A stretch of DNA of 64,000 nt, from the NCBI RefSeq assembly GCF_013376005.1, contig NZ_JABMJK010000020.1:29329-93328 (forward strand), given 5' to 3'. The notes under the pieces were generated by a model. The model searched no databases. It was not told the DNA's origin and was given only the letters and a program-made list of their open reading frames with translations. Within the stretch, counting starts at the first letter, position 1; each line of letters begins with the position of its first letter. Positions 41,397 through 50,900 of the stretch are shown here, piece by piece. This stretch comes from Duganella sp. SG902 (GTDB lineage: Bacteria > Pseudomonadota > Gammaproteobacteria > Burkholderiales > Burkholderiaceae_D). Made by a program: the position numbers and the translations under genes.

Positions 41397-44222
41397 ATGA
41401 ATGATTCGATGAACCGCTATATCACCCGCTCGGCCGCGCTGGCGATCTGCCTGGCGCCGGCACTGGTCTTCGCCCAGCAGCAGGACAAGCCGGCGGCGGA
41501 CAGCCGCCCGACGCAGGAAGTCACCGATCCAGCCGCCGTGGTGATCGTGACCGGTGTGACCAAGACCACCACCAAGAAGAACGCCGCGTTCTCGATCAAC
41601 ACGCTGGGCGCGGAAGAAATCCAGCGCCTGGCGCCGATGAGCACGGCCGACTTGCTGAACAATTTCCCCGGCATTTATGCCGAGGGCAGCAGCGCCGGCG
41701 AGGCCAGCAACAACATCACCGTGCGCGGCCTGCCGGTGACCGGCGGCTTCCGCTACGCGCCGCAATTGATTGACGGTTTGCCGGCGTTCGAGGAGCCGGA
41801 CGCGCCGTTCCTCAACAACGACGTGTTCGTGCGCGACGACCTGATGACCGAGAGCGTGGAGCTGGTCAAGGGCGGCCCCGGTGGCATCCTGTATTCGAAC
41901 GGCCTGGGGGCGACGGTCAACCACGTCACCCGCACCGGCGGCGAGCATCTGGCGGGCGGCTACAAGATCGAGTACGCGGACTATGGCTTTGTGCGCCACG
42001 ACGCGTTTATCTCCGGCCCGCTCGGCAAGAACCTGACCGGGGCGGTGGGCGGTTTCTACCGGCGCAGCGACGGCATTCGCGACACCGGCTACACCGCCGA
42101 CCGTGGCGGCCAGGTGCGCGGCAATCTGGTGTACACCAGCGACGACCGCAAGACCATGCTGCGCGCCGACGCGTTGGTGATCAACGACCGCACCGCGTTT
42201 TACCAGAACCTGCCGATCTCGGTGCCGCGCTTCACCAACAGCGGTACGCCGGCCAATCCGACCGTCATCAACCAGGACACGATCCAGCCGATCGGCATCG
42301 ATTTCGCGCATGGCACCACGGCCTCGCCGTACAACCGCTATTTCAACATGATCGGTGAATACGGCAGCCGCACCATCGACCAGGCCGACGGCGTGCACCC
42401 GGACTTCAAGATCCTGACGCTGAGCGGATCGCAGGAGCTGGCCGACGGCTGGAAGGTTTCCGCCGGCTTGCGCCACACCACCGGCAGCAGCGGCTTCAAC
42501 GGGGTATTCACCGGCAACGACACCGCCACGTCGACCAACTTCCTCAACGCGCGCTATCAAAACGACGTGGTGTCGCCCGCCCATGGCGCCGCGCTCGGCT
42601 GCAACCTGACGAACGCCAAGCTGATCGGCTTCTTCAATGTGCCGGCGAACAACGCCTGCGGCAGCTTCGCCAACATCAGCCGCGAGGATTTCATCAGGAA
42701 CTACAGCAAGGCCGCCGGCGTGGTTGGCCGCTACGCCGACGGGTCGGCCGTGCCGGCCTCGGTCAACCTCAACTTCCTGATACCGTTCATCGCCGACACG
42801 CAGGCGCGCAGCACCTCGTTGGACTTGAAGACGCAGAAGTCGTTCCAGCTGCAGGGCTCGCATGATCTGACCCTGGGCGTGTACAAGAGCCGCTACCATT
42901 ACGCCCCCAACTTCCAGCAGGCGTTGCTGGTCAGCGATGTCACCTCTCAGTCGCGGCTGGTTGATTTGATCGCGGTCGACGCGCAGGGGAATCAGGTCGG
43001 CCCGAGCCTGACCCAGGGCGGCGCCATCCTGCCGGGGTGGGGCGGCTTCGTCAGCAATATCCAGGCCGACGGCAACGCGGCGTACTTGCTGGATCACTGG
43101 GAAACCATGGGCAACAAGCTGAAGATCGACGCCGGCGTCCGCTGGCAAAATCTGAAGGCCGACGTGGCGCGCCGCGACCGCACGGTGCTGACCGACCTGA
43201 CCCCGGCCGGCACGCTGGTCGGCTCCACCGGAGACACCACCGCCGATAACGAAGTCAGCTTCCCCGGCGATCCGCACCGCTTGAAACAGACCTACCACGG
43301 GTTTGGCTGGTCGCTGGGCGGGAACTACAGCTTCAGCAAGTCGATGGCGGTCTACGCGCTGGCCTCGAACTCGTTCCGGCTGCCGAGCCTGGGCGATTTG
43401 AACGATCTCAGCACCGCTGGCGCCACCGTCGTCAATGGCAGTCCGGTGGCGGTCAGCGCGGTCGAGCATATCCGCCAGTATGAAGGCGGGCTGCGCTACC
43501 TCACGCGCGGCTTCGGCGCCTCGGTTGCGCTGTTCTATAACAAGTTCTCGCCGCGCAGCCAGGTCAATATCTACCGGGACATTCAATCGGCGGCCTGCAG
43601 CACGCTGGGCGGGGTGACGCAGATTAATTCCTGTCCCGAAGTCGCCCAGCTGTACAAGCGCGGCGTGCAGAACGTCGGCACCGAGGTGGAACTGAGCTGG
43701 CGGCCGGCGGCGGTGGAAGGGCTGGAGTTGAAAGGCAATGTGGTGCTGCAGAATCCCAAGGTCAAGGGCGCGAACTACACCGTGACGCAGGAGGACAAGG
43801 ACGAGAAGGGCGTCATTACCGGCTATCACTACCTGCAGATCAGCGAGGATGGACGCCGCCCGCGCCGGCTGCCCAAGGTGATGGTCAACTTCACCCCGTC
43901 GTTCGACCTGAAGGCGTTGACCGATATACCGGTCAGTGTTTATGCGCAGTACCAGTACTACGGCTCGCGCTTCTCCGAGGCCAGCGACAATAACGTGACC
44001 TTGTACCCATCCTATTACATCGTCAATGCCGGCGCCGCTTATCAGATCAGCGAACGCTGGCACGCAAGGCTGCACGTCGCCAACCTGACCAATCAGTTGT
44101 CGTTCACCGAGGGCGATCCGCTGTTTAACGACCTGTTGTCGCCGGACGGGACCCGCAACCGCGGTGTGGCGCAGCCGCTGTTCGGGCGCACTGTCCGCTT
44201 CAGCTTGTCCTATATGTTCTAA
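41397..44222 (+). CDS. TonB-dependent receptor for the fructan/sucrose locus
   Basis: 941-residue outer-membrane receptor with a signal peptide (ALAICLAPALVFA-Q), plug (VVIVTGVTKTTTKKNAAFSI, NNITVRGLPVTGGFRYAPQL, SVELVKGGPGGILYSNGLGA) and a long barrel ending VRFSLSYMF, the terminal aromatic required for BAM assembly. AGGAGA site 7 nt before ATG 41397. Has its own promoter overlapped by the third operator, so it is co-regulated with the sugar genes and should bring oligosaccharides across the outer membrane. Confidence 0.93.
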   Translation: MNDSMNRYITRSAALAICLAPALVFAQQQDKPAADSRPTQEVTDPAAVVIVTGVTKTTTKKNAAFSINTLGAEEIQRLAPMSTADLLNNFPGIYAEGSSAGEASNNITVRGLPVTGGFRYAPQLIDGLPAFEEPDAPFLNNDVFVRDDLMTESVELVKGGPGGILYSNGLGATVNHVTRTGGEHLAGGYKIEYADYGFVRHDAFISGPLGKNLTGAVGGFYRRSDGIRDTGYTADRGGQVRGNLVYTSDDRKTMLRADALVINDRTAFYQNLPISVPRFTNSGTPANPTVINQDTIQPIGIDFAHGTTASPYNRYFNMIGEYGSRTIDQADGVHPDFKILTLSGSQELADGWKVSAGLRHTTGSSGFNGVFTGNDTATSTNFLNARYQNDVVSPAHGAALGCNLTNAKLIGFFNVPANNACGSFANISREDFIRNYSKAAGVVGRYADGSAVPASVNLNFLIPFIADTQARSTSLDLKTQKSFQLQGSHDLTLGVYKSRYHYAPNFQQALLVSDVTSQSRLVDLIAVDAQGNQVGPSLTQGGAILPGWGGFVSNIQADGNAAYLLDHWETMGNKLKIDAGVRWQNLKADVARRDRTVLTDLTPAGTLVGSTGDTTADNEVSFPGDPHRLKQTYHGFGWSLGGNYSFSKSMAVYALASNSFRLPSLGDLNDLSTAGATVVNGSPVAVSAVEHIRQYEGGLRYLTRGFGASVALFYNKFSPRSQVNIYRDIQSAACSTLGGVTQINSCPEVAQLYKRGVQNVGTEVELSWRPAAVEGLELKGNVVLQNPKVKGANYTVTQEDKDEKGVITGYHYLQISEDGRRPRRLPKVMVNFTPSFDLKALTDIPVSVYAQYQYYGSRFSEASDNNVTLYPSYYIVNAGAAYQISERWHARLHVANLTNQLSFTEGDPLFNDLLSPDGTRNRGVAQPLFGRTVRFSLSYMF

Positions 44223-44246
44223 CCCGAAGGTAACGGGGCGCGATGG

Positions 44247-44284
44247 AGAAGGGCAGCCGATGTGGCTGCCCTTCTTGCTATTTT
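44247..44284 (+). terminator. Rho-independent terminator of the fructan locus
   Basis: Perfect 12-bp stem (AGAAGGGCAGCC at 44247-44258 with its complement at 44264-44275), 5-nt loop, followed by TGCTATTTT. It separates the sugar locus from the siderophore cluster. Confidence 0.85.
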
Positions 44285-44361
44285 GCCTCGAGCGACGGCT
44301 CCAGACCCAAACTAATTCCAAAAAAGATAACAATTCTCCCGGATTAACGGTAAAATTGAAT

Positions 44362-44380
44362 AGTAATGATTCTCATTCCG
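44362..44380. promoter_or_regulatory. Fur-box-like site ahead of the ECF sigma gene
   Basis: AGTAATGATTCTCATTCCG matches the 19-bp Fur consensus at 12 positions, including the TAATGAT and TCATT cores. Located 26 bp before the sigma-factor start, where iron-bound Fur would block transcription. Confidence 0.6.
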
Positions 44381-44405
44381 AAAATCATGGCCTTGGAGTT
44401 CTATC

Positions 44406-44918
44406 GTGTCCTCAGAAGCAACTTTGTCGGATTTTTTTGTTCAGCACCGCCAACAATTGCGCCAGGTGGCCATGAGCATCGTGCGCACGGCCGATCTGGC
44501 TGACGAGATCATGCAGGACGCCTACGTCAAGCTGGCCGACGGCAGCTGCATGCGCAGCGTGCAGAAACCGCTGTTTTACTGCTGCCAGGTGGTGCGCAAC
44601 CTGGCCATGGACCACTTCCGCCGCCGTACCACGGAGGCCAGCTACCGCAGCTTCGGGCTGGACGTCGAGCAGCTGGAGCGCCCGAGCGCGGTGACGCCCG
44701 AGCGGGTGCTCAACGAGCGGCGCGTGATCAGCGCGATCGAGCAGGCGCTGGCACGCCTGCCCGAGCGCACCCGCCGCGCGTTCGAGCTGTATCGGCTGCA
44801 GGAGATGACGCAGCGCGATATCGCCGGCGTCCTCGGGTGCTCGGCCACGCTGGTCAATTTCATGATCCGCGACGCGCTCGACGCGTTGCAGGGCTGCCGC
44901 GATCTGCTCGACGATTAA
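44406..44918 (+). CDS. FecI/PvdS-type ECF sigma factor of the siderophore cluster
   Basis: 170 residues from GTG 44406. Region 2 (HRQQLRQVAMSIVRTADLAD, EIMQDAYVKL, VVRNLAMDHFRRR) and region 4 (LARLPERTRRAFELYRLQEM, TQRDIAGVLGCSATLVNFMI) of the iron-starvation subgroup. A Fur-box-like site precedes it, so it should be made when iron is scarce and then activate the NRPS genes. Followed by a short FecR-like protein. Confidence 0.92.
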   Translation: MSSEATLSDFFVQHRQQLRQVAMSIVRTADLADEIMQDAYVKLADGSCMRSVQKPLFYCCQVVRNLAMDHFRRRTTEASYRSFGLDVEQLERPSAVTPERVLNERRVISAIEQALARLPERTRRAFELYRLQEMTQRDIAGVLGCSATLVNFMIRDALDALQGCRDLLDD

Positions 44919-45008
44919 GCCGGCCCGCCAGTGACACTGGCATTCCCGGCGTTTCTGCAATATGCTTGCATCAAAGAGCGGCCGCCGCCGCCTACGTCTG
45001 GAGCAAGC

Positions 45009-45227
45009 ATGAACAATAATAACGCCGCGGACCCGGTCTGGGATACCGCATGGGCATGGGTGGTGCGCGAACACGAGCGCAGCAGTTTCGACGCGGCCGC
45101 CCGCGAGCAGCTGGCCGCCTGGCTGGCGGCCGACGCCCAGCATCGCAAACAATACGACAAGGCTTGCCGCCTGTGGCTGCTGAGCGGGCTGATCCCGCCG
45201 TCATTTGATGACGACACTGTAAAATAA
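45009..45227 (+). CDS. Stand-alone FecR N-terminal domain protein (DUF4880-like)
   Basis: 72 residues from ATG 45009. The sequence (WAWVVREHERSSFDAAAREQ, LAAWLAADAQHRKQYDKACRLW) matches the cytoplasmic N-terminal domain of FecR/PupR sigma regulators, which touches the sigma factor. There is no transmembrane helix and no periplasmic receptor-binding domain: the protein simply ends. Downstream sequence up to mbtH has no FecR homology in any frame, so this looks like a dedicated short form rather than a fresh truncation. It may act as a minimal anti- or pro-sigma partner of the preceding gene. Confidence 0.78.
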   Translation: MNNNNAADPVWDTAWAWVVREHERSSFDAAAREQLAAWLAADAQHRKQYDKACRLWLLSGLIPPSFDDDTVK

Positions 45228-45269
45228 TCTGCTTTCACACTAAACAATCCAGCACACGACGCGTCTTTG

Positions 45270-45312
45270 GAACAGAGGCACGGGGCCTGACGCCCCGGCC
45301 GCGCTTCTGTTC
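45270..45312 (+). promoter_or_regulatory. Structured leader ahead of mbtH
   Basis: Nested inverted repeats: outer GAACAGA/TCTGTTC (45270-45276 and 45306-45312) around an inner CGGGGC/GCCCCG stem (45281-45286 and 45292-45297), then TCAATCTTTA and the mbtH ribosome site AAGGA. It could be an attenuator-like hairpin or a weak terminator for the sigma/FecR transcript. Confidence 0.45.
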
Positions 45313-45332
45313 AATCTTTACAAGGACGCCGC

Positions 45333-45563
45333 ATGTCTACCAGCTGTTTTGACCGCGAGGACGAAACCTTCATCGTCCTCAAAAATCACGAAGACCAATA
45401 TTCGATCTGGCCGCAATGGAAGGCGGTGCCGGGCGGCTGGACCGCCATCGACGGCATCCAGGGCGACAAGCAGACCGTGCTCGCATACGTCGAGCAGGCC
45501 TGGACCGATATGCGTCCGCGCTCGCTGCGCGAATGGATGGCGGCGCAAGGATTGGCCGCCTGA
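45333..45563 (+). CDS. MbtH-like NRPS accessory protein
   Basis: 76 residues with the family signature (LKNHEDQYSIWPQWKAVPGGW, and the second half EQAWTDMRPRSLREWMA). MbtH proteins bind adenylation domains and are needed for their solubility or activity. First biosynthetic gene of the cluster; the thioesterase gene starts 5 bp after its stop. Confidence 0.97.
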   Translation: MSTSCFDREDETFIVLKNHEDQYSIWPQWKAVPGGWTAIDGIQGDKQTVLAYVEQAWTDMRPRSLREWMAAQGLAA

Positions 45564-45568
45564 CCGTC

Positions 45569-46300
45569 ATGGCTGCGATTCATCTTTTATGCCTGCCCAA
45601 CGCCGGCGCCAGTGCCACCATGTATTTGCGCTGGAAGCGGCTGCTGCCGGCGTGGGTCAACCTGGTGCCGGTGGAGCTGCCAGGGCGCGGCCGCCGTCTG
45701 TCCGAACCATGCGGCGAGGAGTTCGACCAGTTGGTGGCGCAGTTGTGCCGGGAGCACGCGGCCCTCATGCGGCAGCCGTACGCGCTGTTCGGCCACAGCA
45801 TGGGCGCGCTGCTGGCGTATGGCATGGCCAGCCATCAGCGCGATCAGGACGGGACGCTGCCGCGCATCCTGTTTGTCTCCGGCACCGCCGGGCCATCGCG
45901 CCGCGACACGGATCGCTTTGCCGTCAGCACTGACGCGGAGCTGATCGCCGACATGCGGCGCCAGGGCGGCACACCCGAGGAAGTATTCGACAGCCCCGAA
46001 CTGCTGCGCATGACCCTGGACATCCTACGCGCCGACTACCGTCTGTGCCGTAGCTTCACGTACCGCGCCGCCGCGCGCCTGCCGATGCCGCTGGAGGTGC
46101 TGGTCGGCCGCCAGGACGACATCGGCGGCGAGCGCGTACTGGCCTGGCAGCGGGAGGCGGGCAACGCCTTCGCGCTGCACTGGTTCGACGGTGGCCATTT
46201 TTACATTCGCCAGCAGGAAACCGCAGTACTGCAAGCCATCTTGCGCGGGTTGAAGTATCAACTCGCGGGAGCCGCCGATGCAGTCGCTAGCCCTGCCTGA
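45569..46300 (+). CDS. Type II thioesterase (NRPS editing)
   Basis: 243 residues, alpha/beta-hydrolase fold of the GrsT/RifR group. Starts IHLLCLPNAGASATMYLRWK, nucleophile Ser77 in FGHSMGALLAYG, Asp in VGRQDD and His in FDGGHFYI. It removes wrong or blocked acyl groups from carrier domains. ATG 45569 fits 5 bp after mbtH; upstream in-frame starts would overlap mbtH. Overlaps the PPTase gene by 23 bp. Confidence 0.93.
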   Translation: MAAIHLLCLPNAGASATMYLRWKRLLPAWVNLVPVELPGRGRRLSEPCGEEFDQLVAQLCREHAALMRQPYALFGHSMGALLAYGMASHQRDQDGTLPRILFVSGTAGPSRRDTDRFAVSTDAELIADMRRQGGTPEEVFDSPELLRMTLDILRADYRLCRSFTYRAAARLPMPLEVLVGRQDDIGGERVLAWQREAGNAFALHWFDGGHFYIRQQETAVLQAILRGLKYQLAGAADAVASPA

Positions 46301-46955
46301 TTGCGTACCCGCCGGCATCACGGTGTGGCGGCTGGCGCTGAACCTGCAAGCGCCGCTGGCGCCGGCGGACTTGCGTTTGCTGAGCGACGAGGAACTGGAA
46401 CGCGTCGCGCGCCTGCGCCGTCCGGCCGACCGCGTGCGCGCCGTCGCCGCCCGCGCGACGCTGCGCCGACTGCTGGGTGAGGCGCTGTCTTGCGCGCCGC
46501 GGCGCGTGCGCCTGGGGGCTGGCGAGCATGGCAAGCCGCGGTTGCTGGCGCGGCACGGTCCCGCGTTCAACGTCGCCCATGCCGGCGAGTGCGTGATGAT
46601 TGCGCTGGGCGGCGAGGGCATCGCCGCCGTGGGCGTGGATGTCGAACATCGCGACCCGGCGGCCGATGTGGCGGCGCTGGCGCCGCATGCGCTCACGGCC
46701 GAGGAGTGCCTGGCGCTGGCCGCCGACGCGCATCCGGCCCACACATTTTACGACTACTGGAGCGCCAAGGAGGCCGCGCTGAAGGCGCTGGGCGTGGGCG
46801 TCTCCGAACATCTGCTGCGGCTCAGCGTGCGGCGCCCGCCGTGGCCCCGGCTGCAGCTGCGCCACGCCATGACTGGCTGGCCGGCGCTGCACGGCTGCCT
46901 GCTGCCCGCACCCTTCGAATACAGCGCCGCATTGGCCTGGCACACAAAGGAATGA
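46278..46955 (+). CDS. 4'-phosphopantetheinyl transferase (Sfp/EntD type)
   Basis: 225 residues. Motifs GKPRLL, FNVAHAGE, GVDVEHRDP (Mg-binding acids) and FYDYWSAKEAALKALGVG are those of Sfp-type enzymes, which load the phosphopantetheine arm onto the carrier domains of the NRPSs downstream. Translation overlaps the thioesterase end. Confidence 0.95.
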   Translation: MQSLALPDCVPAGITVWRLALNLQAPLAPADLRLLSDEELERVARLRRPADRVRAVAARATLRRLLGEALSCAPRRVRLGAGEHGKPRLLARHGPAFNVAHAGECVMIALGGEGIAAVGVDVEHRDPAADVAALAPHALTAEECLALAADAHPAHTFYDYWSAKEAALKALGVGVSEHLLRLSVRRPPWPRLQLRHAMTGWPALHGCLLPAPFEYSAALAWHTKE

Positions 46956-46958
46956 ACC

Positions 46959-47936
46959 ATGATGGAACTGATGACACGATTCGAACGCAGCGCGCCGCAA
47001 GGCAGCGCGTTGCCGGTACTCTTGACGCCCGCCTTTGCCGGCGAGACGCTGCTGGAGGCGCAACCGCGCCTGGCCGCGCAGATCGACGCCCACTTGAAGC
47101 AGACGGGCGGTGTGCTGCTGCGCGGCTTCAGCGTGCCGGCGGTGCAGGATTTCCGGCAGTTCGCGGCAGGCTTTGGCCATCCGCTGCTCAACTATGAATT
47201 CGCGTCGACGCCGCGCAGCGCCGTCGGCAGCGGCGTGTATACCTCGACCGAGTATCCGGCGCACCAGCACATCCCGCTGCATAACGAACAGGCCTACACG
47301 CGCGAGTGGCCGATGAAGATCTGGTTTCACAGCGTGATCGCGGCGGCCAGCGGCGGCGAGACGCCGATCGCCGACAGCCGCGCGATCTATCGCCGCATGC
47401 CGGAGCACATCCGCGCGCGCTTCGCGCCCGGCATCCGCTACGTGCGCAATTACGGCGAGTTCGATCTGCCGTGGCAGCAGGTGTTCAACACCGGGAACCG
47501 GGCCGAGGTCGAGGCCTTCTGCCGCCGCAGCCGCATCGAATGGGAGTGGAAGGACGACGATGGCTTGCGCACCACCCAGCTGTGCCAGGCCATCGCCACC
47601 CATCCGCACACCGGCGACACGGTGTGGTTCAACCAGGGGCATTTGTTCCATGTGTCGAACCTGCAGCCGGAGGTGCGCGAGTCGCTGGAAGAACTGTGCG
47701 GCGTCGACAACCTGCCGCGCAACGTCTTCTATGCGGACGGCGGCACCATTCCCGATGCGGTGTTCGATGAGGTGCGCGCCGTGCTGGCGGCGGAGACGGT
47801 GAGTTTCCCATGGCAGAACGGCGATGTGCTCATGTTGGACAACATGCTGGCGGCGCATGCGCGCTCGCCGTTCAAAGGGCCGCGCAAGGTGGTGGTGGCG
47901 ATGGCCGAACCGCACGGCAACCTGCATCTGTTTTAA
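46959..47936 (+). CDS. Stand-alone Fe(II)/2-oxoglutarate dioxygenase, probable aspartyl beta-hydroxylase (SyrP/TauD type)
   Basis: 325 residues. Iron ligands: His108 and Glu110 in PLHNEQAY and distal His300 in DNMLAAHARSPF, with the 2-oxoglutarate Arg in GPRKVVVAM. It resembles the C-terminal dioxygenase domain of NRPS1 (same HNE, ADGG/GDGG, GDVxMLDNMLAAHAR blocks), so both probably hydroxylate carrier-bound Asp at the beta position. Stand-alone members of this siderophore family (TbetaH-Asp) are reported to give L-erythro beta-hydroxyaspartate, fused ones L-threo. Which Asp each enzyme modifies cannot be told here. AAGGA site before ATG 46959. Confidence 0.85.
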   Translation: MMELMTRFERSAPQGSALPVLLTPAFAGETLLEAQPRLAAQIDAHLKQTGGVLLRGFSVPAVQDFRQFAAGFGHPLLNYEFASTPRSAVGSGVYTSTEYPAHQHIPLHNEQAYTREWPMKIWFHSVIAAASGGETPIADSRAIYRRMPEHIRARFAPGIRYVRNYGEFDLPWQQVFNTGNRAEVEAFCRRSRIEWEWKDDDGLRTTQLCQAIATHPHTGDTVWFNQGHLFHVSNLQPEVRESLEELCGVDNLPRNVFYADGGTIPDAVFDEVRAVLAAETVSFPWQNGDVLMLDNMLAAHARSPFKGPRKVVVAMAEPHGNLHLF

Positions 47937-47951
47937 GCGAGTATAGCGACG

Positions 47952-50900
47952 ATGAATTCTCCGATCCAGATTCCCCTGCAGGCGCCCGCCAGCATGGTTG
48001 AACAACTGCGGGCGCTGGCCGACCAGCGTCCGGATGCGACGGCGCTGATTGCCGTCGGACGCGAAGGCGAGCGCCGTTTCAGCTACGCGGAGATTGACCT
48101 GCGCGTGCGCGCGCTGGCGGCGGAATTGCAGGCCAGCCTGGCGCCGGGCGACCGCGCGTTGTTGGTGCTCGATAATGACGAACATTATGTGGTGGCCTTC
48201 TTCGCCTGCCTGTACGCGGGTGTGACGGCGGTGCCGGTGTTCCCGCCCGAGTCGGTGCGCGAGCAGCATCTGGCGCGCTTGTCCGGCATCGCCGCCGATT
48301 GCGCCGCCGCCTGCGTGCTGGCCAGCGGCACGGTGCTGGCGCTGCTGGAGGAGCATCGTATCTTTGGCGGCGCCAAGGCGCTGGCGGTGGATGCGGTCGA
48401 TACTTCGCGCGCGCCGTTGTGGCGCCCCTGCGCGCCGCAGCCCGAAGATATCGCTTTTCTGCAGTACACCTCGGGATCGACGTCGTCGCCGAAGGGGGTG
48501 ATGGTCAGCCACGCCAATCTGATGGCCAACGAGCGCGCCATCGAGGAAGCGATGGCGATCACGCGGGAGGACGTGTTTGTCAGCTGGCTGCCGCTGTACC
48601 ACGACATGGGGCTGATCGGCGGCCTGCTGCAGCCTTTCCATCGCGGCATTCCGGTGGTGCTCATGAGCCCCGCGTTTTTCCTGGAGCGCCCGGTGCGCTG
48701 GCTGGAGGCGATATCGGCCCATCGCGGCACCATCAGCGGCGGTCCGGACTTCGCGTTCCGCCTTTGCCTCGAGCGGGTGCGCGAGGCGCAATTGACCAAC
48801 CTGGATTTATCCAGCTGGCGCGTGGCGTTCTCGGGCGCCGAGCCGGTGCGGCACGATACGCTGGCTTCCTTCATCGATTACTTCGCGCCGAGCGGCTTCG
48901 ACCCCGGCGCCGTCTATCCGTGCTATGGCCTGGCCGAGGCCACGCTGCTGGTCAGCGGCGGCCAGCGTGGCGCCGGACTGACCGCCTGCGCGTTCGACTC
49001 CGCCAGCGTGGCCGCCGGCGAGCCCCGCGCCACCGGCGATGGCCAACTGCTGGTTGGCTGCGGCGCCGTCCCATCGGGGCACAGGGTAGCGATCGTCGAT
49101 CCGCAAAGCGGGGACGTGCTGGATGGCGCCAGCGTGGGCGAGATCTGGGTCGCGGGACCGAGCATCGCGCAGGGCTACTGGCAACGCCCGGACGATACGG
49201 CGTCGAGTTTCGCCGTGCGCGACGGCGCGCGCTGGCTGCGCACCGGGGATCTGGGCTTTTTCCACCGCGACCAGCTGTACATCGCCGGCCGTATCAAGGA
49301 CGTGATCATCCTGCGCGGCCAGAACCTGTACCCGCAGGATATCGAACGCGCTATCGAGGGTGAGGTGGAGGCGGTGCGCAAGGGCCGCGTGGCGGCGTTC
49401 GCGGTGACGCTGCCGCAAGGCGGCGAGGGCGTCGGCGTGGCGGTGGAGGTGTCGCGCGGCCTGCAGAAGCTGGTGCCGCCGCAGGTGCTGGTCGATGCGC
49501 TCAGCCAGGCTGTCAGCGCCGTGTGCCGCGAACCGGTATCGGTGGCGCTGCTGTTGCAACCGGGGGCGCTGCCGAAGACCTCCAGCGGCAAGCTGCAACG
49601 CGGCGCCTGCCGGCAGGGTTGGATGAACGGTACGCTGGACGCTTACGCCATCTACGCCCACGGCAGTTTGCAGGGCGGCACCGGCGGTGAGAAGCCTGAC
49701 AGCGCCGCTTTGCCGGACGACGAAACCGGGCGTGAACTGGCCGCCATCTGGCAACAGGTGCTGCCGGCTGACGCGCCGCTGTCGCGCGATACGCACTTCT
49801 TTGTCGCCGGTGGCAATTCGCTGGCCGCGGTACGGGCGGCGGCATTGGCGGCGCAACGTTGGAACATCGACTTCCCGGCGCGCCTGATCTTTGAATTTCC
49901 CGTTTTGGAAAACTGCGCTGAACAACTGCGCGGCATTCTGGCGCGTGGCGGCGACGTTGATGCCGTGCCGCCGCTGGTGCGCCTCCCGGCTGACAGCGCG
50001 GAGGCGCAGCCGCTATCGCTGTCGCAGCGCAGCCTGTGGTTGACATGGGCGCTCGCGCCGGCCAGTCCGGCGTACAACCTGGCCGTGCGCCTGCGGCTGC
50101 CCGCCGACGTGCGGCTGGCGCCATTGCAGGCGGCGCTGCAAGACCTGGTGTGGCGGCACGAGCCGCTGCGCACCGTGTTCGTCACCGACGCCGGAGGAGA
50201 ACCCGCGCAGCGGATCGCGCCCGCCAGCCGCTTCGAGCTGGCGATGGTGGATCTCGGCGCGGAAGACAACGTGACCGCCGCCGCCCAGGCGCTGGCCAGC
50301 GCGCCTTTCGACCTGGCGGCCGACTTGCCGTTCCGCGCCACGCTGCTGCGCAGCGCCGGCCAGGCGGACCTGATCCTGTCGGCGCACCATATCGCCGCCG
50401 ATGGCTGGTCGCTGCACATCGCCATCGACGAGCTGGCGGCCGGCTACGCGGCCCACGCGGACGGTAAAGCCGCGCCACTGGCGCCGCTGCCGTTCCAGTT
50501 CGCCGACTTCGCCCACTGGCAGCGGCAGCAGCTGCAAGGCGCGCTGCTGGAGCGTCAGATCGGCTACTGGCGCGACCGGCTGGGTGACAACCACGAAGTG
50601 CTGGCGCTGCCGCTGGACCGCCAGCGCGGCACCTCGACCGCAGGCGTGCTGGCCGGCGTGCATGCCGACGTGTGGCCAGAAGCCCTCAGCGCGGCGCTGC
50701 GCCAGTACGCGCGGAAAGAGGGCGCCACCTTGTACATGGTGATGCTGGCGTTGTTCAAAACGCTGTTGTACCGCGTCACTGGACAAGGCGACCTACGGGT
50801 CGGCGCACCGGCCGCCAATCGCCAGCATGCCGCCACCCACGGGATGATCGCCTATCTGGTCAGCCTGACGGTGCTGCGCACGCAGATCGATCCGCGCCAG

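Noticed and set aside
41310..44333. 1007-codon minus-strand ORF opposite the third TonB receptor
   Set aside because: Shadow frame produced by third-position GC; runs over a terminator and a clear plus-strand gene.
46287..48791. 834-codon minus-strand ORF across PPTase, dioxygenase and NRPS1
   Set aside because: Crosses three well-identified plus-strand genes and has only biased low-complexity sequence.
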